From contig JAEWBN010000003.1 in the NCBI GenBank assembly GCA_023391095.1, positions 1 through 64,000 on the forward strand: 64,000 nt of DNA, written 5' to 3'. Within the stretch, counting starts at the first letter, position 1. Each line of letters starts with the position of its first letter. A program made the position numbers and the translations under genes. A model generated the notes under the pieces. That model was not told the origin of the DNA. It saw only the letters and a list, made by a program, of their open reading frames with translations, and did no database searches. Shown here in pieces: positions 24,463 to 33,151 of the stretch. Origin of the DNA: Pseudomonadota bacterium. Lineage in GTDB: Bacteria > Pseudomonadota > Alphaproteobacteria > Rhizobiales > Devosiaceae.

Positions 24463-25008
24463 ATGACCCTGCCCCTGCCCGATTTCGACCTGCCCGACAG
24501 CATGGCGCTCCGGCCCATGCGCCGGCCCCCGGTCAGCGACGCGGAATTCCGCGCCGCCATGTCGAGCGTGGCGTCGAGCGTTCATGTGGTGACCGCGCGG
24601 CGAGGCGACGAGCGCGTCGGCCGCACTGTGACTTCGGTCCTGTCACTTTCGGCGCAGCCGCCTGCGCTGCTGGTTTCCATCGACATCATGAGCCGGCTAG
24701 CGGACCTGATCGCCAAGACGGGCGGGTTTTCCGCCGCACTGCTGGCCGCGGACCAGAACGCCATTGCCGACGCCTTTGCCGGCAAGATCGAGGCGCCCGA
24801 GCGGTTCAGCCTGGGCCGTTGGGGCCATTGGGATTCCGGCCACCCCAAGCTGGATGGCGCCGTGACGGCCTTTGACTGCGAGGTCATCGGTGCAATGGAA
24901 ACCGGGACGCATGTGCTTTTTGCCGGGGCGATCGTGGATGTGCAAACCCATGCCGATGGCAAGCCGCTGATCTGGCAGCGGCATGGGTATCGCGACCTGA
25001 CGGTCTGA
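24463..25008 (+). CDS. Flavin reductase-like FMN-binding protein
   Basis: This 181-residue protein resembles the short-chain flavin reductases (HpaC/NtaB type), which reduce FMN or FAD with NAD(P)H and pass it to a monooxygenase. The N-terminal core is FRAAMSSVASSVHVVTARRG, followed by TSVLSLSAQPPALLVSIDIM, the flavin-binding segment. The family's GD or HVFFGE region is present as THVLFAGAIVDV. No partner monooxygenase is nearby. ATG 24463 begins MTLPLPDFD, with GGAAGCG upstream; the earlier in-frame start at 24412 overlaps the hairpin. The neighbour is sodB, suggesting a redox role, but specificity is unknown. Confidence 0.8.
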   Translation: MTLPLPDFDLPDSMALRPMRRPPVSDAEFRAAMSSVASSVHVVTARRGDERVGRTVTSVLSLSAQPPALLVSIDIMSRLADLIAKTGGFSAALLAADQNAIADAFAGKIEAPERFSLGRWGHWDSGHPKLDGAVTAFDCEVIGAMETGTHVLFAGAIVDVQTHADGKPLIWQRHGYRDLTV

Positions 25009-25115
25009 GACCCTGCCGGGCTCGACGTCGCCACAGTCCGGTGCCAAAGTGGGTCGACTCGTGCGGGCAACCCCTGCCCGGCCCGAGCGTTGATCCCCGC
25101 ATTCAGGGACCGGCC

Positions 25116-25394
25116 GTGCCACGCTATTATTTCCACTACCGCACCGATGACGGGCTGATCGTTGATCCGTCCGGAAGCGAATTGCCCAATCTCGACGCAG
25201 CCGAACATCAGGCCGCCGAGCTGGGGCGCGCCATTATCGAAAAGGTGGCCGGCGAAGGTGGCGAAATGGATGCGCCGCGCTCCATCGAGATCACCGACGG
25301 CGAGGGGCAGGAACTGCTCTATGTGGTGTTTTGGGCGGGTCCCACGATCGAGCCCGGGCCGGCCACGCCAGTCGAACCAGCGCGGCTGCATTAG
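25116..25394 (+). CDS. DUF6894 family small protein
   Basis: This 92-residue protein begins PRYYFHYRTDDGLIVDPSGS, the hallmark of the DUF6894 family found widely in rhizobia. The middle, LPNLDAAEHQAAELGRAIIE, and end, IEITDGEGQELLYVVFW, also fit. Its function is unknown. The start is GTG at 25116, which places the conserved motif at the N-terminus; a longer reading from 25041 would add residues not seen in the family. It is monocistronic. Confidence 0.75.
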   Translation: MPRYYFHYRTDDGLIVDPSGSELPNLDAAEHQAAELGRAIIEKVAGEGGEMDAPRSIEITDGEGQELLYVVFWAGPTIEPGPATPVEPARLH

Positions 25395-25402
25395 GCCGTG
25401 GC

Positions 25403-25498
25403 CTAGAACATCATCCCGGCATGCATTGTGATGACGAAGCCCAGAACAAGGGCGGCGGCGAGAGCCGCATAGGATACGTATTGCGAAAGCTTCGGCAT
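25403..25498 (-). CDS. Possible 31-residue membrane microprotein
   Basis: An ATG at 25498 opens a 31-codon frame with one clear hydrophobic helix, SYAALAAALVLGFVITM, after a short polar N-terminus (MPKLSQYV) and before a TAG stop. This is the shape of a single-pass small membrane protein. The ribosome site is weak, so translation is uncertain. It converges on the DUF6894 gene, 8 bases from its stop. Confidence 0.35.
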   Translation of the reverse strand: MPKLSQYVSYAALAAALVLGFVITMHAGMMF

Positions 25499-25567
25499 CG
25501 AGTGCACTCGCGTTGAACCGAGCGATACACTACCAGAACGATAGGGTTTAACAAGAGGTAAACGTCC

Positions 25568-25586
25568 CTCCGGCACGCTGCCGGAG
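25568..25586. other. Hairpin in the fbp upstream region
   Basis: CTCCGGCA and TGCCGGAG pair perfectly around CGC. It lies about 130 bases before the fbp start, in a 219-base gap (25499-25717) with no convincing gene. Only a short T run (TTTT) follows after AAACGG, so it is at best a weak terminator and could belong to a leader. Confidence 0.4.
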
Positions 25587-25717
25587 AAACGGTTTTGCGC
25601 TGGACGCTCCGGTTTAGAAATGGCGATGCCAGTGCGGTGCGTGGCACCTCACCCGAAAGTCGGCCTTTGTTTGGGAGGCCCGTTCTGGAAGACTCCCGGC
25701 AACAAGGAGCGCCCTCG

Positions 25718-26665
25718 ATGACCACACTCGCCCAATGGCTGGACGCAGAAACTCCGGATCAGGCTGTCGCCGAAACGATCCTGGCCATGGCCCGGGCGGG
25801 GGGAGAATTGGCCGGAGTATTGCGTGAGGCGCCCATTGCGGGCCAGACCGGGCTCGCGGGGGAGATCAATGTGCAGGGCGAGGCGCAAAAGGCGCTCGAC
25901 GTGATCTCAAACGACATTGTTTTGAATCACTTGCGCGGTGTTCCTGCGGTTTCGATTCTGATCTCCGAAGAGCTGGATGAAGCGGTTGATCTATCGAGTC
26001 AGGGCACGGTAATCGTGGCTACCGATCCTCTCGATGGATCCTCGAACCTCGACGTAAACGTTACTGTCGGCACGATCTTTTCGCTTCTGCCGGCTTCGGG
26101 TGGTGCGCTGCAGAAGGGCTCGGCCCAGATGGCTGCCGGCTATGTCGCCTATGGTCCGGCAACGAGCCTGGTGCTGCGCGTTGCTGGCGATACGGCCGCG
26201 TTCACCCTGACGGCGGATGGGCAATGGCTGCTGACCCTCGCCAGAGCCGAAGTGCCGCCGGCAAGCGGAGAGTTTGCGATCAACACGGCGCGGGAACGGT
26301 TCTGGGACGAGCCGACGCGGGCCTATGTGCGCGACAGCATTGCCGGGGAAACCGGGCCGGCGGGCAAGCGCTACAACATGCGCTGGGTCGGCTCGATGGT
26401 CGCCGATATCCACCGCATCCTGATGCGCGGCGGCATTTTCCTCTACCCGCTCGACAGCGAAACCGTGAGCAAGGGCGGCCGGTTGCGACTGCTCTACGAG
26501 GCCAATCCGATGGCCTGGCTGATCGAAGGCGCAGGCGGGCGCTCGAGCACGGGGCGCGAAAGCATTCTCGACCTCCAGCCCACCGGCATCCACCAGCGCG
26601 TACCTGTCATCCTGGGGTCGGCCGAGGAAGTGGCGCGGATCGAAGGACATTACCGCGGCGTCTGA
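25718..26665 (+). CDS. fbp: Fructose-1,6-bisphosphatase, class I
   Basis: This 315-residue enzyme hydrolyses fructose 1,6-bisphosphate in gluconeogenesis. The metal-binding motif ATDPLDGSSNLDVN is present near residue 105, and the sugar-phosphate site shows RYNMRWVGSMVADIHRIL and LRLLYEANPMAWLIEGAGG. Length is close to the usual 330-340 residues of class I, slightly short. The ATG at 25718 has AAGGAG 8 bases upstream, which selects it over longer in-frame readings. It is alone on its transcript; the lipoprotein gene follows after 93 bases. In a host growing on arabinose or organic acids it would serve hexose-phosphate synthesis. Confidence 0.95.
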   Translation: MTTLAQWLDAETPDQAVAETILAMARAGGELAGVLREAPIAGQTGLAGEINVQGEAQKALDVISNDIVLNHLRGVPAVSILISEELDEAVDLSSQGTVIVATDPLDGSSNLDVNVTVGTIFSLLPASGGALQKGSAQMAAGYVAYGPATSLVLRVAGDTAAFTLTADGQWLLTLARAEVPPASGEFAINTARERFWDEPTRAYVRDSIAGETGPAGKRYNMRWVGSMVADIHRILMRGGIFLYPLDSETVSKGGRLRLLYEANPMAWLIEGAGGRSSTGRESILDLQPTGIHQRVPVILGSAEEVARIEGHYRGV

Positions 26666-26758
26666 GCGCCGGACGCGCTTCGCCGCAAGTGCGGAGCAAT
26701 CCTAATAGACCGCCCCCCTTACCTGCCCTAGCGTGGCGGGATCAGGGGGATTTTCGAC

Positions 26759-27127
26759 ATGAACAAATTGACTGTTGGCGCCACCATCGTGGCGCTGATG
26801 CTTGCCGGTTGCGCGACGCCGCCTAAGGATATCGCGCCGACCTATGTGTCCGCCGCGCTTTATCTGAACCTCAGTTGCGCCCAGCTGAAGGCCGAGGCGG
26901 AGGGTGTGTCGTCGCGCGCCGCGGCCGCATTTGGCCGACAGGAGCAAAATCGCGGGCGAGACGTGGCGATGACGACGGTCTCGGTGGTGCTGTTCTGGCC
27001 GGCGGCTTTCTTCATGAAAGGCGACGGGGCCGATGCGGCTGAGGTCGCCCGGCTCAAGGGGGAAATGCAGGCGATCGAACAGGTCAATCGCGCCAAGAAT
27101 TGCGGCATCGTCTTCAGCCAGAGTTGA
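26759..27127 (+). CDS. Small lipoprotein
   Basis: This 122-residue protein has a lipoprotein signal with the lipobox LAGC (MLAGCATPP), so Cys18 should be lipidated. A hydrophobic stretch, VVLFWPAAFFM, follows in the middle, and the C-terminal part, ADAAEVARLKGEMQAIEQVN, is likely a coiled helix. Several Rhizobiales have small lipoproteins of this shape; no function is known. Sorting residues after the Cys are Ala-Thr, which suggests the outer membrane. Confidence 0.75.
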   Translation: MNKLTVGATIVALMLAGCATPPKDIAPTYVSAALYLNLSCAQLKAEAEGVSSRAAAAFGRQEQNRGRDVAMTTVSVVLFWPAAFFMKGDGADAAEVARLKGEMQAIEQVNRAKNCGIVFSQS

Positions 27128-27215
27128 CGAAAGCCCGCAGGGCGAAATTGCATCGTTTCAGCCGTTTGGCTAGAACGCTTCCACGATATTCCGGGATATC
27201 CGGATGGGAGCGAGT

Positions 27216-28481
27216 ATGAGCGACGCCAAATTCACCCTGCCCGTCACCAATGCCAGCGCCTGGCAGAGCCGGCCGTTTCACCGGCAATATCTGATGCAGC
27301 AGGCCAACCGGTTGTTCGATTTTTTCGAGGCGGCGTCGGTCAATCCCAAGGGCGGCTTTCACGAGCTCAGCGACGCGGGCAAGCCGCTCCAGCCAGAGAA
27401 TGGTCTGCGGCAGATCCACGTCACCGCCCGCATGATCCACTGCGCGGTGATCGGCAGCCTGATCGGGCGGCCGGGCTCCAACGAGCTGATCGACCACGGC
27501 ATGACCTATCTGTGGGAGAAGCATCGCGACGAGCGCCATGGCGGCTATGTCTGGTCGCTGGACGATGACGGTTATCGTGACGACAGCAAGCAAGCCTATG
27601 GCCATGCCTTCGTGCTGCTGGCCGCGTCGAGCGCCAAGCTGGTCGGTCACCCCCTGGCCGACCAGATGATCGCCGATGTGACCGAGATCATCGAAACGCG
27701 CTTCTGGGACGACAAGGTGGGTGCGGTGCGGGAAGAGTTTTCCCGCGGCTGGGGCGAGATCAGCAAGTATCGCGGTCAGAACTCCAACATGCACCTGACC
27801 GAAGCGCTGATGGCCGCCCACGAGGCGACCGGCAAGGAGCGCTACCTGCGGCAGGCCGTGCGCATTTCCGACCTGATTATCCATCGCAATGCCGCCAAGC
27901 TGGACTATCGCGTTGCCGAGCACTTCCATGAGGACTGGAGCCTCGACAAGGAATTCGTCGGCTCGGAAATGTTCCGGCCTTCGGGCACGACGCCGGGCCA
28001 CGCGCTCGAATGGTCGCGGCTCCTGTTCCAGCTCTTCGTGCTCTGCAAGAAGGAGCATAGCTGGATGACCGAGTCGGCCCGCGGCCTGTTCCGGCAGGCG
28101 GTGGAGCTAGGCTGGGACAAGGCCCATGGCGGGTTCTTTTATACGCTGGACTGGAACAACCAGCCCATCATGCGCGAGAAGCTCTGGTGGCCGGTGGCCG
28201 AGGCGATTGGCGCCGCGGCCTTTATCGGCGCGCATGACCATGACGCCTATTTCCAGCACTGGTATCGCAAGTTCTGGGACTTTGCCGAAAACCACCTGAT
28301 CGACCATGCGCATGGCGGTTGGCACAGCGAGCTTAAGGAAGACCTGACGCCGACCTCGCGGCTCTTCGTGGGCAAGCCCGATATCTACCACGCCCTTCAG
28401 GCCTGTCTGATCCCGCTCTATCCGGCCAATGGCAGCCTCACCAGCGCGATCATCGAGGCCGACCACGAAAAGCGACACTAA
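27216..28481 (+). CDS. AGE family epimerase/isomerase
   Basis: This 421-residue protein is an (alpha/alpha)6-barrel of the N-acylglucosamine 2-epimerase family, which interconverts keto and aldo sugars or 2-epimers. Visible features are LWEKHRDERHGGYVWSLD with a catalytic-type HGGY, AYGHAFVLLAASS, QNSNMHLTEALMAAHEATG and PGHALEWSRLLFQL with the conserved His residues. Length (about 400-420) matches mannose isomerase/YihS-like members. ATG 27216 follows GGGAGCGAG; a start four codons earlier is weaker. The SDR after it could act on the same sugar. Confidence 0.85.
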   Translation: MSDAKFTLPVTNASAWQSRPFHRQYLMQQANRLFDFFEAASVNPKGGFHELSDAGKPLQPENGLRQIHVTARMIHCAVIGSLIGRPGSNELIDHGMTYLWEKHRDERHGGYVWSLDDDGYRDDSKQAYGHAFVLLAASSAKLVGHPLADQMIADVTEIIETRFWDDKVGAVREEFSRGWGEISKYRGQNSNMHLTEALMAAHEATGKERYLRQAVRISDLIIHRNAAKLDYRVAEHFHEDWSLDKEFVGSEMFRPSGTTPGHALEWSRLLFQLFVLCKKEHSWMTESARGLFRQAVELGWDKAHGGFFYTLDWNNQPIMREKLWWPVAEAIGAAAFIGAHDHDAYFQHWYRKFWDFAENHLIDHAHGGWHSELKEDLTPTSRLFVGKPDIYHALQACLIPLYPANGSLTSAIIEADHEKRH

Positions 28482-28547
28482 GCGACTGAACGCGCGCAAC
28501 TATTCGGGGTGCACGACGTTGCGCCCGCATGACATGGGAGAGGCATA

Positions 28548-29333
28548 ATGGGCAGGTTTGACGGCAAGGTTGCGCTGGTCACGGGAGCAGGTTCGGGGAT
28601 TGGCAAGGCGACAGCCCTGGCTCTCGGCAAGGACGGCGCGCGCGTTGTCGTGATGAGCCGTACGAAGGCGGAGGTCGAGGCGACGGCTGCCGAAATCGAG
28701 AAGGCCGGGGGCGTGGCCTGGGCGCACACCGCAGACATCACCGACGACGCTGCGATGAAGAAGCTTATTGCCGATACAGTCGAGCATTTTGGGCGGCTTG
28801 ATATTGTCGTCGCCAATGCCGGCATCAACGGCGTTTGGGCACCCATTGACGAGATGACGCCTGATGAGTGGGACAAGACCATCACCGTCAACCTCAAAGG
28901 CACCTACCTGACCCTGCACCACGCCATTCCGGCGCTGGAAAAGGCCGGTGGCGGAGCGATCGTCGTGGTTTCATCCATTAACGGGACGCGGACCTTTTCG
29001 ACGCCGGGCGCCAGCGTCTATTCGGTGACCAAGGCTGGCCAAGTTGCGCTGGTGCAGCAACTTGCGCTCGAACTGGGCCGCCGCAAAATTCGCATCAATG
29101 CGGTCTGCCCCGGCTATATCGAGAGCAGCATCATGGATAGCACCGAGCCGCGCAACAGCGAGAAGTCGGGCATTCCGGTGCATTTCCCCGAAGGCGATAT
29201 CCCGCTCACTGGTGGCAAGCCGGGCAAGGCCGAAAGCGTGGCTGATGTCATCGCTTTCCTCTGCTCGGACGATGCAAAACATGTCACGGGCTCGCCAGTC
29301 TGGATCGATGGCGGGCAGGGTTTGTTGCGCTAG
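28548..29333 (+). CDS. SDR family oxidoreductase
   Basis: This 261-residue classical short-chain dehydrogenase has the cofactor motif TGAGSGIG at residues 13-20, NAG (VVANAGING) after beta-4, the catalytic Ser in VVVSSINGT, and Tyr-x-x-x-Lys as YSVTK. The C-terminal GSPVWIDGGQGL is also typical. After beta-2 the sequence runs VVVMSRTKAEVE, with Arg rather than Asp, which suggests NADP(H) use. GGGAGAGG precedes the ATG. It follows the AGE epimerase after 66 bases on the same strand. The substrate is unknown; sugars or sugar alcohols are plausible. Confidence 0.88.
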   Translation: MGRFDGKVALVTGAGSGIGKATALALGKDGARVVVMSRTKAEVEATAAEIEKAGGVAWAHTADITDDAAMKKLIADTVEHFGRLDIVVANAGINGVWAPIDEMTPDEWDKTITVNLKGTYLTLHHAIPALEKAGGGAIVVVSSINGTRTFSTPGASVYSVTKAGQVALVQQLALELGRRKIRINAVCPGYIESSIMDSTEPRNSEKSGIPVHFPEGDIPLTGGKPGKAESVADVIAFLCSDDAKHVTGSPVWIDGGQGLLR

Positions 29334-29429
29334 GCGCGCCCTGCAGAAATCCATGCTCTCAGGCGTGATTGCCAGCGGGGGCCTTGCAGCGTAAAGCACG
29401 GGTCATCCTGACCTGCGCCGGTGACCGAG

Positions 29430-30299
29430 ATGACTGCTTTTCCCGCACAGTTGCCGAGCCTGCTTGTGGAACGCGCCGTGCGGGCGGCCCTCGAAGAGGA
29501 CCTCGGGCTGGCGGGCGACCTCACCAGCCAGGCCACCCTGCGCCCGCAGGACCATGCCAGCGCCACCCTTTCGGCACGCGAGCCGGGGACCATTGCCGGG
29601 CTCGACCTGGCGGCTGCGGCGTTTCGACTGGTGGGGGATGGGGTGACCTTCTCGCCGCGCGTGGCCGATGGGGACCGGGTCGCCGCCGATGATGTCGTTG
29701 CCGACGTGGCCGGGCCGGCGCGCCTTGTCATGTCCGGCGAGCGCGTGGCGCTCAATTTCCTCAATCATCTCAGCGGCGTTGCCACCCTGACCAGCCGCTT
29801 TGCGGACGCCATTGCCGGCACCAACGCGCGCATCTGCGACACCCGCAAGACCACGCCGGGCCTGCGCGCTTTCGAAAAATATGCGGTGCGTTGCGGCGGC
29901 GGGTCGAACCACCGCTATTCGCTGAACGACGCCATTCTGATCAAGGACAACCATATCGCCGTCGCCGGCAGCGTCACCGCCGCGTACAAGGCTGCCGAGG
30001 CGTTTGCCGGGCATCTGGTGGCCATTGAAATCGAAGTGACGACGCTGGCCGAACTTGAGGAGGCCCTGGCGGCCGGAGCGCGTATCGTCCTGCTCGACAA
30101 CATGGACAATGCGCTGTTGCGGCAGGCTGTGGCCATCACTGCCGGACGGGCAAAGCTGGAGGCTTCCGGGGGGGTCAAGCTCGAGCGGGTGCGCTCCATT
30201 GCCGAAACCGGCGTCGATTACATTTCCACCAGCCAGATTACCATGAGCGCGACCCCGCTCGACCTTGGCCTGGATGTCACCATCGGCGGCGCATTGTGA
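29430..30299 (+). CDS. nadC: Nicotinate-nucleotide pyrophosphorylase (carboxylating)
   Basis: This 289-residue enzyme converts quinolinate and PRPP to nicotinate mononucleotide, CO2 and pyrophosphate, the third step of de novo NAD synthesis. It shows the NadC hallmarks DTRKTTPGLRAFEKYAVRCG (substrate loop) and LNDAILIKDNHI, with GGVKLERVRSIAETGVDYIS at the PRPP end. Length matches the family. ATG 29430 was preferred over GTG 29421 because a GGTGA site sits upstream. The stop overlaps the cysQ GTG (GTGA), so they are coupled. nadA and nadB are not in the window, but nadE lies at 53.6-55.3 kb. Confidence 0.95.
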   Translation: MTAFPAQLPSLLVERAVRAALEEDLGLAGDLTSQATLRPQDHASATLSAREPGTIAGLDLAAAAFRLVGDGVTFSPRVADGDRVAADDVVADVAGPARLVMSGERVALNFLNHLSGVATLTSRFADAIAGTNARICDTRKTTPGLRAFEKYAVRCGGGSNHRYSLNDAILIKDNHIAVAGSVTAAYKAAEAFAGHLVAIEIEVTTLAELEEALAAGARIVLLDNMDNALLRQAVAITAGRAKLEASGGVKLERVRSIAETGVDYISTSQITMSATPLDLGLDVTIGGAL

Positions 30300-31120
30300 G
30301 CCAGCCGATGCCCGCCTCTACTTCGCATACCGAGCTTGCCGTCGCCGCGGCCATTGCCGCAGCCGAGGTGATCTGCGCGGTCTACCACCGACCCATTCAT
30401 GTCGTGACCAAGGATGACGGTTCACCCGTCACCGAGGCCGACGCTGCCGCCGAGGCGGTGATTATCGACCATCTGCGGGTGACCGGCCTGCCGGTGCTGG
30501 GCGAAGAAAGCGTCGCGGCCGGCATCATCCCGGTGCTGGGGGAACACTATTTCGTGGTCGATCCGCTGGATGGCACCAAGGAATTCATCAAGCGTAACGG
30601 GGAATTTACCGTCAATATCGGGCTCGTGCAGCACGGCCGACCGGTGATGGGTGTGGTGCTCGCACCGGCTACGGGCGACCTGTTCGTTGGGGATGCCGAT
30701 GGCGCCTGGAGCGCGAAGGTCGTCGATGGGGTCGTCGTCGATCGGCGTCCCATCCGCATCGCCTTTCTGCCGCGCCTGCGTATCGTTGCCAGCCGCAGTC
30801 ACGGCCATGCCGCGCTCGAGCAGTTGTGCCAGACGCTGGATGTGGAGAGCGACGTCTCGGTCGGCTCGTCGCTGAAATTCTGCCTCCTGGCGCGCGGAGA
30901 TGCCCAGCTTTACCCCCGTTTTACCCCAACCTGCGAATGGGATACCGCGGCGGGCCAGGCCGTGCTTGAAGCAGCGGGCGGCGCGGTGGTGACGCTGGAC
31001 GGGCAGCCGATGACATACGGGAAAACGGACCTCAAGTTCCTCAACCCCTATTTCGTGGCCGCCGCCAGCCTGGAACTGGCGCAACGCGCTGCAGCGGAAA
31101 TGCGCGGGTTGCTTGGCTAG
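30296..31120 (+). CDS. cysQ: 3'(2'),5'-bisphosphate nucleotidase
   Basis: This 274-residue phosphatase of the inositol-monophosphatase superfamily removes 3'-phosphate from adenosine 3',5'-bisphosphate, a by-product of sulfate assimilation. The metal motif is VVDPLDGTKEFIKRNGEF (DPLDGTKEF is the CysQ form). Other features are GSPVTEADAAAE and, near the C-terminus, PTCEWDTAAGQAVLEAAGG with the last metal-binding Asp. The GTG start overlaps the nadC stop; an ATG at 30308 is possible. A 191-base gap to padR follows. Confidence 0.93.
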   Translation: MSQPMPASTSHTELAVAAAIAAAEVICAVYHRPIHVVTKDDGSPVTEADAAAEAVIIDHLRVTGLPVLGEESVAAGIIPVLGEHYFVVDPLDGTKEFIKRNGEFTVNIGLVQHGRPVMGVVLAPATGDLFVGDADGAWSAKVVDGVVVDRRPIRIAFLPRLRIVASRSHGHAALEQLCQTLDVESDVSVGSSLKFCLLARGDAQLYPRFTPTCEWDTAAGQAVLEAAGGAVVTLDGQPMTYGKTDLKFLNPYFVAAASLELAQRAAAEMRGLLG

Positions 31121-31239
31121 GGCGTTTCGCCGCATTCCGGCGTGCCGAGAACAAGCGCTTGCTCGGCTTTACCGGCGTTTCAGCGAACGGCATGCAATAA
31201 GCGCTTAACTGCGATGCGCTACTTACCTCTTCGCGCTGC

Positions 31240-31280
31240 TTGCACGTCGCATATTCGACATATATAGGCCGAACATATAT
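31240..31280 (+). promoter_or_regulatory. Candidate padR promoter with overlapping repeats
   Basis: TTGCAC at 31240 and TATAGG at 31263 are spaced by 17 bases and form a plausible sigma-70 promoter. Two near-direct repeats, CGACATATAT (31256) and CGAACATATAT (31270), overlap the -10 box; ATATAT ends also make the region partly palindromic. PadR repressors often bind AT-rich inverted repeats here, so it may autoregulate the efflux operon. Confidence 0.45.
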
Positions 31281-31311
31281 CGGACCGTAATATGCTAGGC
31301 GAGTATGCACC

Positions 31312-31860
31312 ATGAATGTGCGCACGTTGTGCCTTTCCATTCTCTATAACGACGACGCTTCTGGCTATGACATCCGTCGCATGTGCACGGATGGCAATTT
31401 CGCATATTTTGTCGAAGCCAGTTACGGCTCGATCTATCCGGCACTGGCACGGCTCGAAGACGATGGTCTGGTGACCAGCCGCACTGAGCAGCAGAGCGGC
31501 AAGCCGGCCCGCAAGGTTTACAGCATCACCGAGGCGGGACGTCTCGCTTTTGCCGACGAGCTGAGCGCACCCCTGGGCCAGGACATGTTCCGCAGTCCGT
31601 TCCTGTTGTTTGCCCGGTTCGCACATATCCTTCCGCGCGAGCTCGTGGAGCAGCGCTGCAACGAGTTTCTCGAGCGCACTGCCGAGGGGCGCAAGAAACT
31701 GGAAGAAAAAACTTCCGAATTTGAATGTTCAGCTGCCGACACCTGGATCGTCGACTTCGGACGGGCAGTGCTCGAGGTTGCGGAGAACCATCTGCGCAAC
31801 CATATGCATGAACTAATTACACTGGCGCGAGCCGAGCCGGTTAAAGACGCGGCTGAGTAA
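31312..31860 (+). CDS. PadR family transcriptional regulator
   Basis: This 182-residue repressor has the PadR winged helix: LCLSILYNDDASGYDIRRMC, then EASYGSIYPALARLEDDGLV with the recognition helix, and the wing SGKPARKVYSITEAGR. The C-terminal part (about 95-182) is helical, for dimerisation. PadR regulators commonly respond to toxic compounds and control the efflux gene beside them. The gene is 14 bases before the adaptor and RND pump genes on the same strand, so it is probably the first gene of that operon. AGGCGAG precedes the ATG. Confidence 0.92.
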   Translation: MNVRTLCLSILYNDDASGYDIRRMCTDGNFAYFVEASYGSIYPALARLEDDGLVTSRTEQQSGKPARKVYSITEAGRLAFADELSAPLGQDMFRSPFLLFARFAHILPRELVEQRCNEFLERTAEGRKKLEEKTSEFECSAADTWIVDFGRAVLEVAENHLRNHMHELITLARAEPVKDAAE

Positions 31861-31874
31861 GGGGCGATACTTTT

Positions 31875-33140
31875 ATGCGTGCATTCTATTCCTATGGCCT
31901 GGCGTTCGGCATCCTCGCGCTTGCTGCCGGCTGGTTTGCCACCGGCACTCTCGTGCAGGGCGGCCAGGGGCCCGGCAATGGCGAAAAGCCAATTCTGTCT
32001 GTGATCGAAGGGCAGGAGCACGGTCCCCTGCATACGGCTCTGGGCGATGCGGGTCTTCTGGCCGAGCATGCCGCGCCCGCTGTGGATCCGACCCTGACCA
32101 TTGCCCAGCGCAATGAAGCCACGACCGGCGCCTCCGCGCCGTTGCAGGCCGTGCGCATCAAGACCTTTACGGCACAGGCCATGCCCATCGAAGTGCCCCT
32201 GCGCGGCCGCACGCAGGCCCGGGCGACGGTGAGCGCCGTCGCTGAAACGGCCGGTGCGGTCGATGCTGTTCACGTGTCGAAGGGCCAGCGGGTGGAAGTG
32301 GGCGACAAGCTCTGCACTCTCGACCAGGGCACCCGCGCCGCTGCGGTGGCGCAGGCCGAGGCCGCTGTCGCCCAGGCCGAAGCTGGCCTCGCCCAGGCCC
32401 AGCTCAGCTTTGACACCAATGCCGACCTTCGCTCGCGCGGACTGGCAGCCGCCAATACCGCCAATGCCGTGGAAGTTGCGCTTGCCCAGGCCAAGGCTGG
32501 CGTCAGCCAGGCGCAGGCCGGCCTCGACAATGCCGAGGCCGAGCTCGCCCGTACGGAAATCGTCGCCAAGGTCGCCGGCCTCGTGCAGGATCCCATCGCA
32601 ACCGTGGGCTCCATGCTGAACCCCGGCACGCCCTGCGCCACGATCGTTCAGCTCGATCCGATCGTGTTTACCGGCATGGTGCCCGAGGCCCATATCGGTC
32701 TGGCCCGTATTGGCCTCGATGCGCGCATCAAGACCGTGACCGGCCAGGAAGTTGAGGGCAAGGTGACCTACATTGCCTCGGTCGCCGACAACGCAACCCG
32801 TGCTTTCCCCGCGGAAATCGAGATTGCCAACGAGGACTTCGCCATCCGTGACGGTGTCACCGCCGAGGCCATCGTCAATATCGGCACCGCGCCGGGGCAC
32901 CTGCTGCCGCAATCTGTCCTGACGCTGGACGATGAAGGCGTTCTGGGCGTGCGCACGGTGGAAGATGGTGTGGTTGCTTTCCACCCGATCACCATTGTCA
33001 GCGACACGCGCGAAGGCGTCTGGGTCACCGGACTGCCGATCCAGGCCGACGTCATCACCGTAGGCCAGGAGAATGTCACCGCAGGACAGGCTGTCGAAGC
33101 CAGCCCTGCGCCTGAAACCGCCGAAACCACGGCCAGCTAG
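31875..33140 (+). CDS. RND efflux periplasmic adaptor (membrane fusion protein)
   Basis: This 421-residue protein bridges the inner-membrane pump and an outer-membrane channel. It has an N-terminal anchor (LAFGILALAAGWFATGTLV), then a long unannotated stretch to about residue 100. The lipoyl-like domain is split around DAVHVSKGQRVEVGDKLCTL. An Ala-rich coiled-coil hairpin follows (residues about 160-220, with AVAQAEAGLAQAQL repeats). Then come the beta-barrel domain and a C-terminal membrane-proximal domain. There is no lipobox, so it is anchored by the N-terminal helix. The pump gene begins 11 bases later. Confidence 0.92.
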   Translation: MRAFYSYGLAFGILALAAGWFATGTLVQGGQGPGNGEKPILSVIEGQEHGPLHTALGDAGLLAEHAAPAVDPTLTIAQRNEATTGASAPLQAVRIKTFTAQAMPIEVPLRGRTQARATVSAVAETAGAVDAVHVSKGQRVEVGDKLCTLDQGTRAAAVAQAEAAVAQAEAGLAQAQLSFDTNADLRSRGLAAANTANAVEVALAQAKAGVSQAQAGLDNAEAELARTEIVAKVAGLVQDPIATVGSMLNPGTPCATIVQLDPIVFTGMVPEAHIGLARIGLDARIKTVTGQEVEGKVTYIASVADNATRAFPAEIEIANEDFAIRDGVTAEAIVNIGTAPGHLLPQSVLTLDDEGVLGVRTVEDGVVAFHPITIVSDTREGVWVTGLPIQADVITVGQENVTAGQAVEASPAPETAETTAS

Positions 33141-33151
33141 GGATCGCGAGC

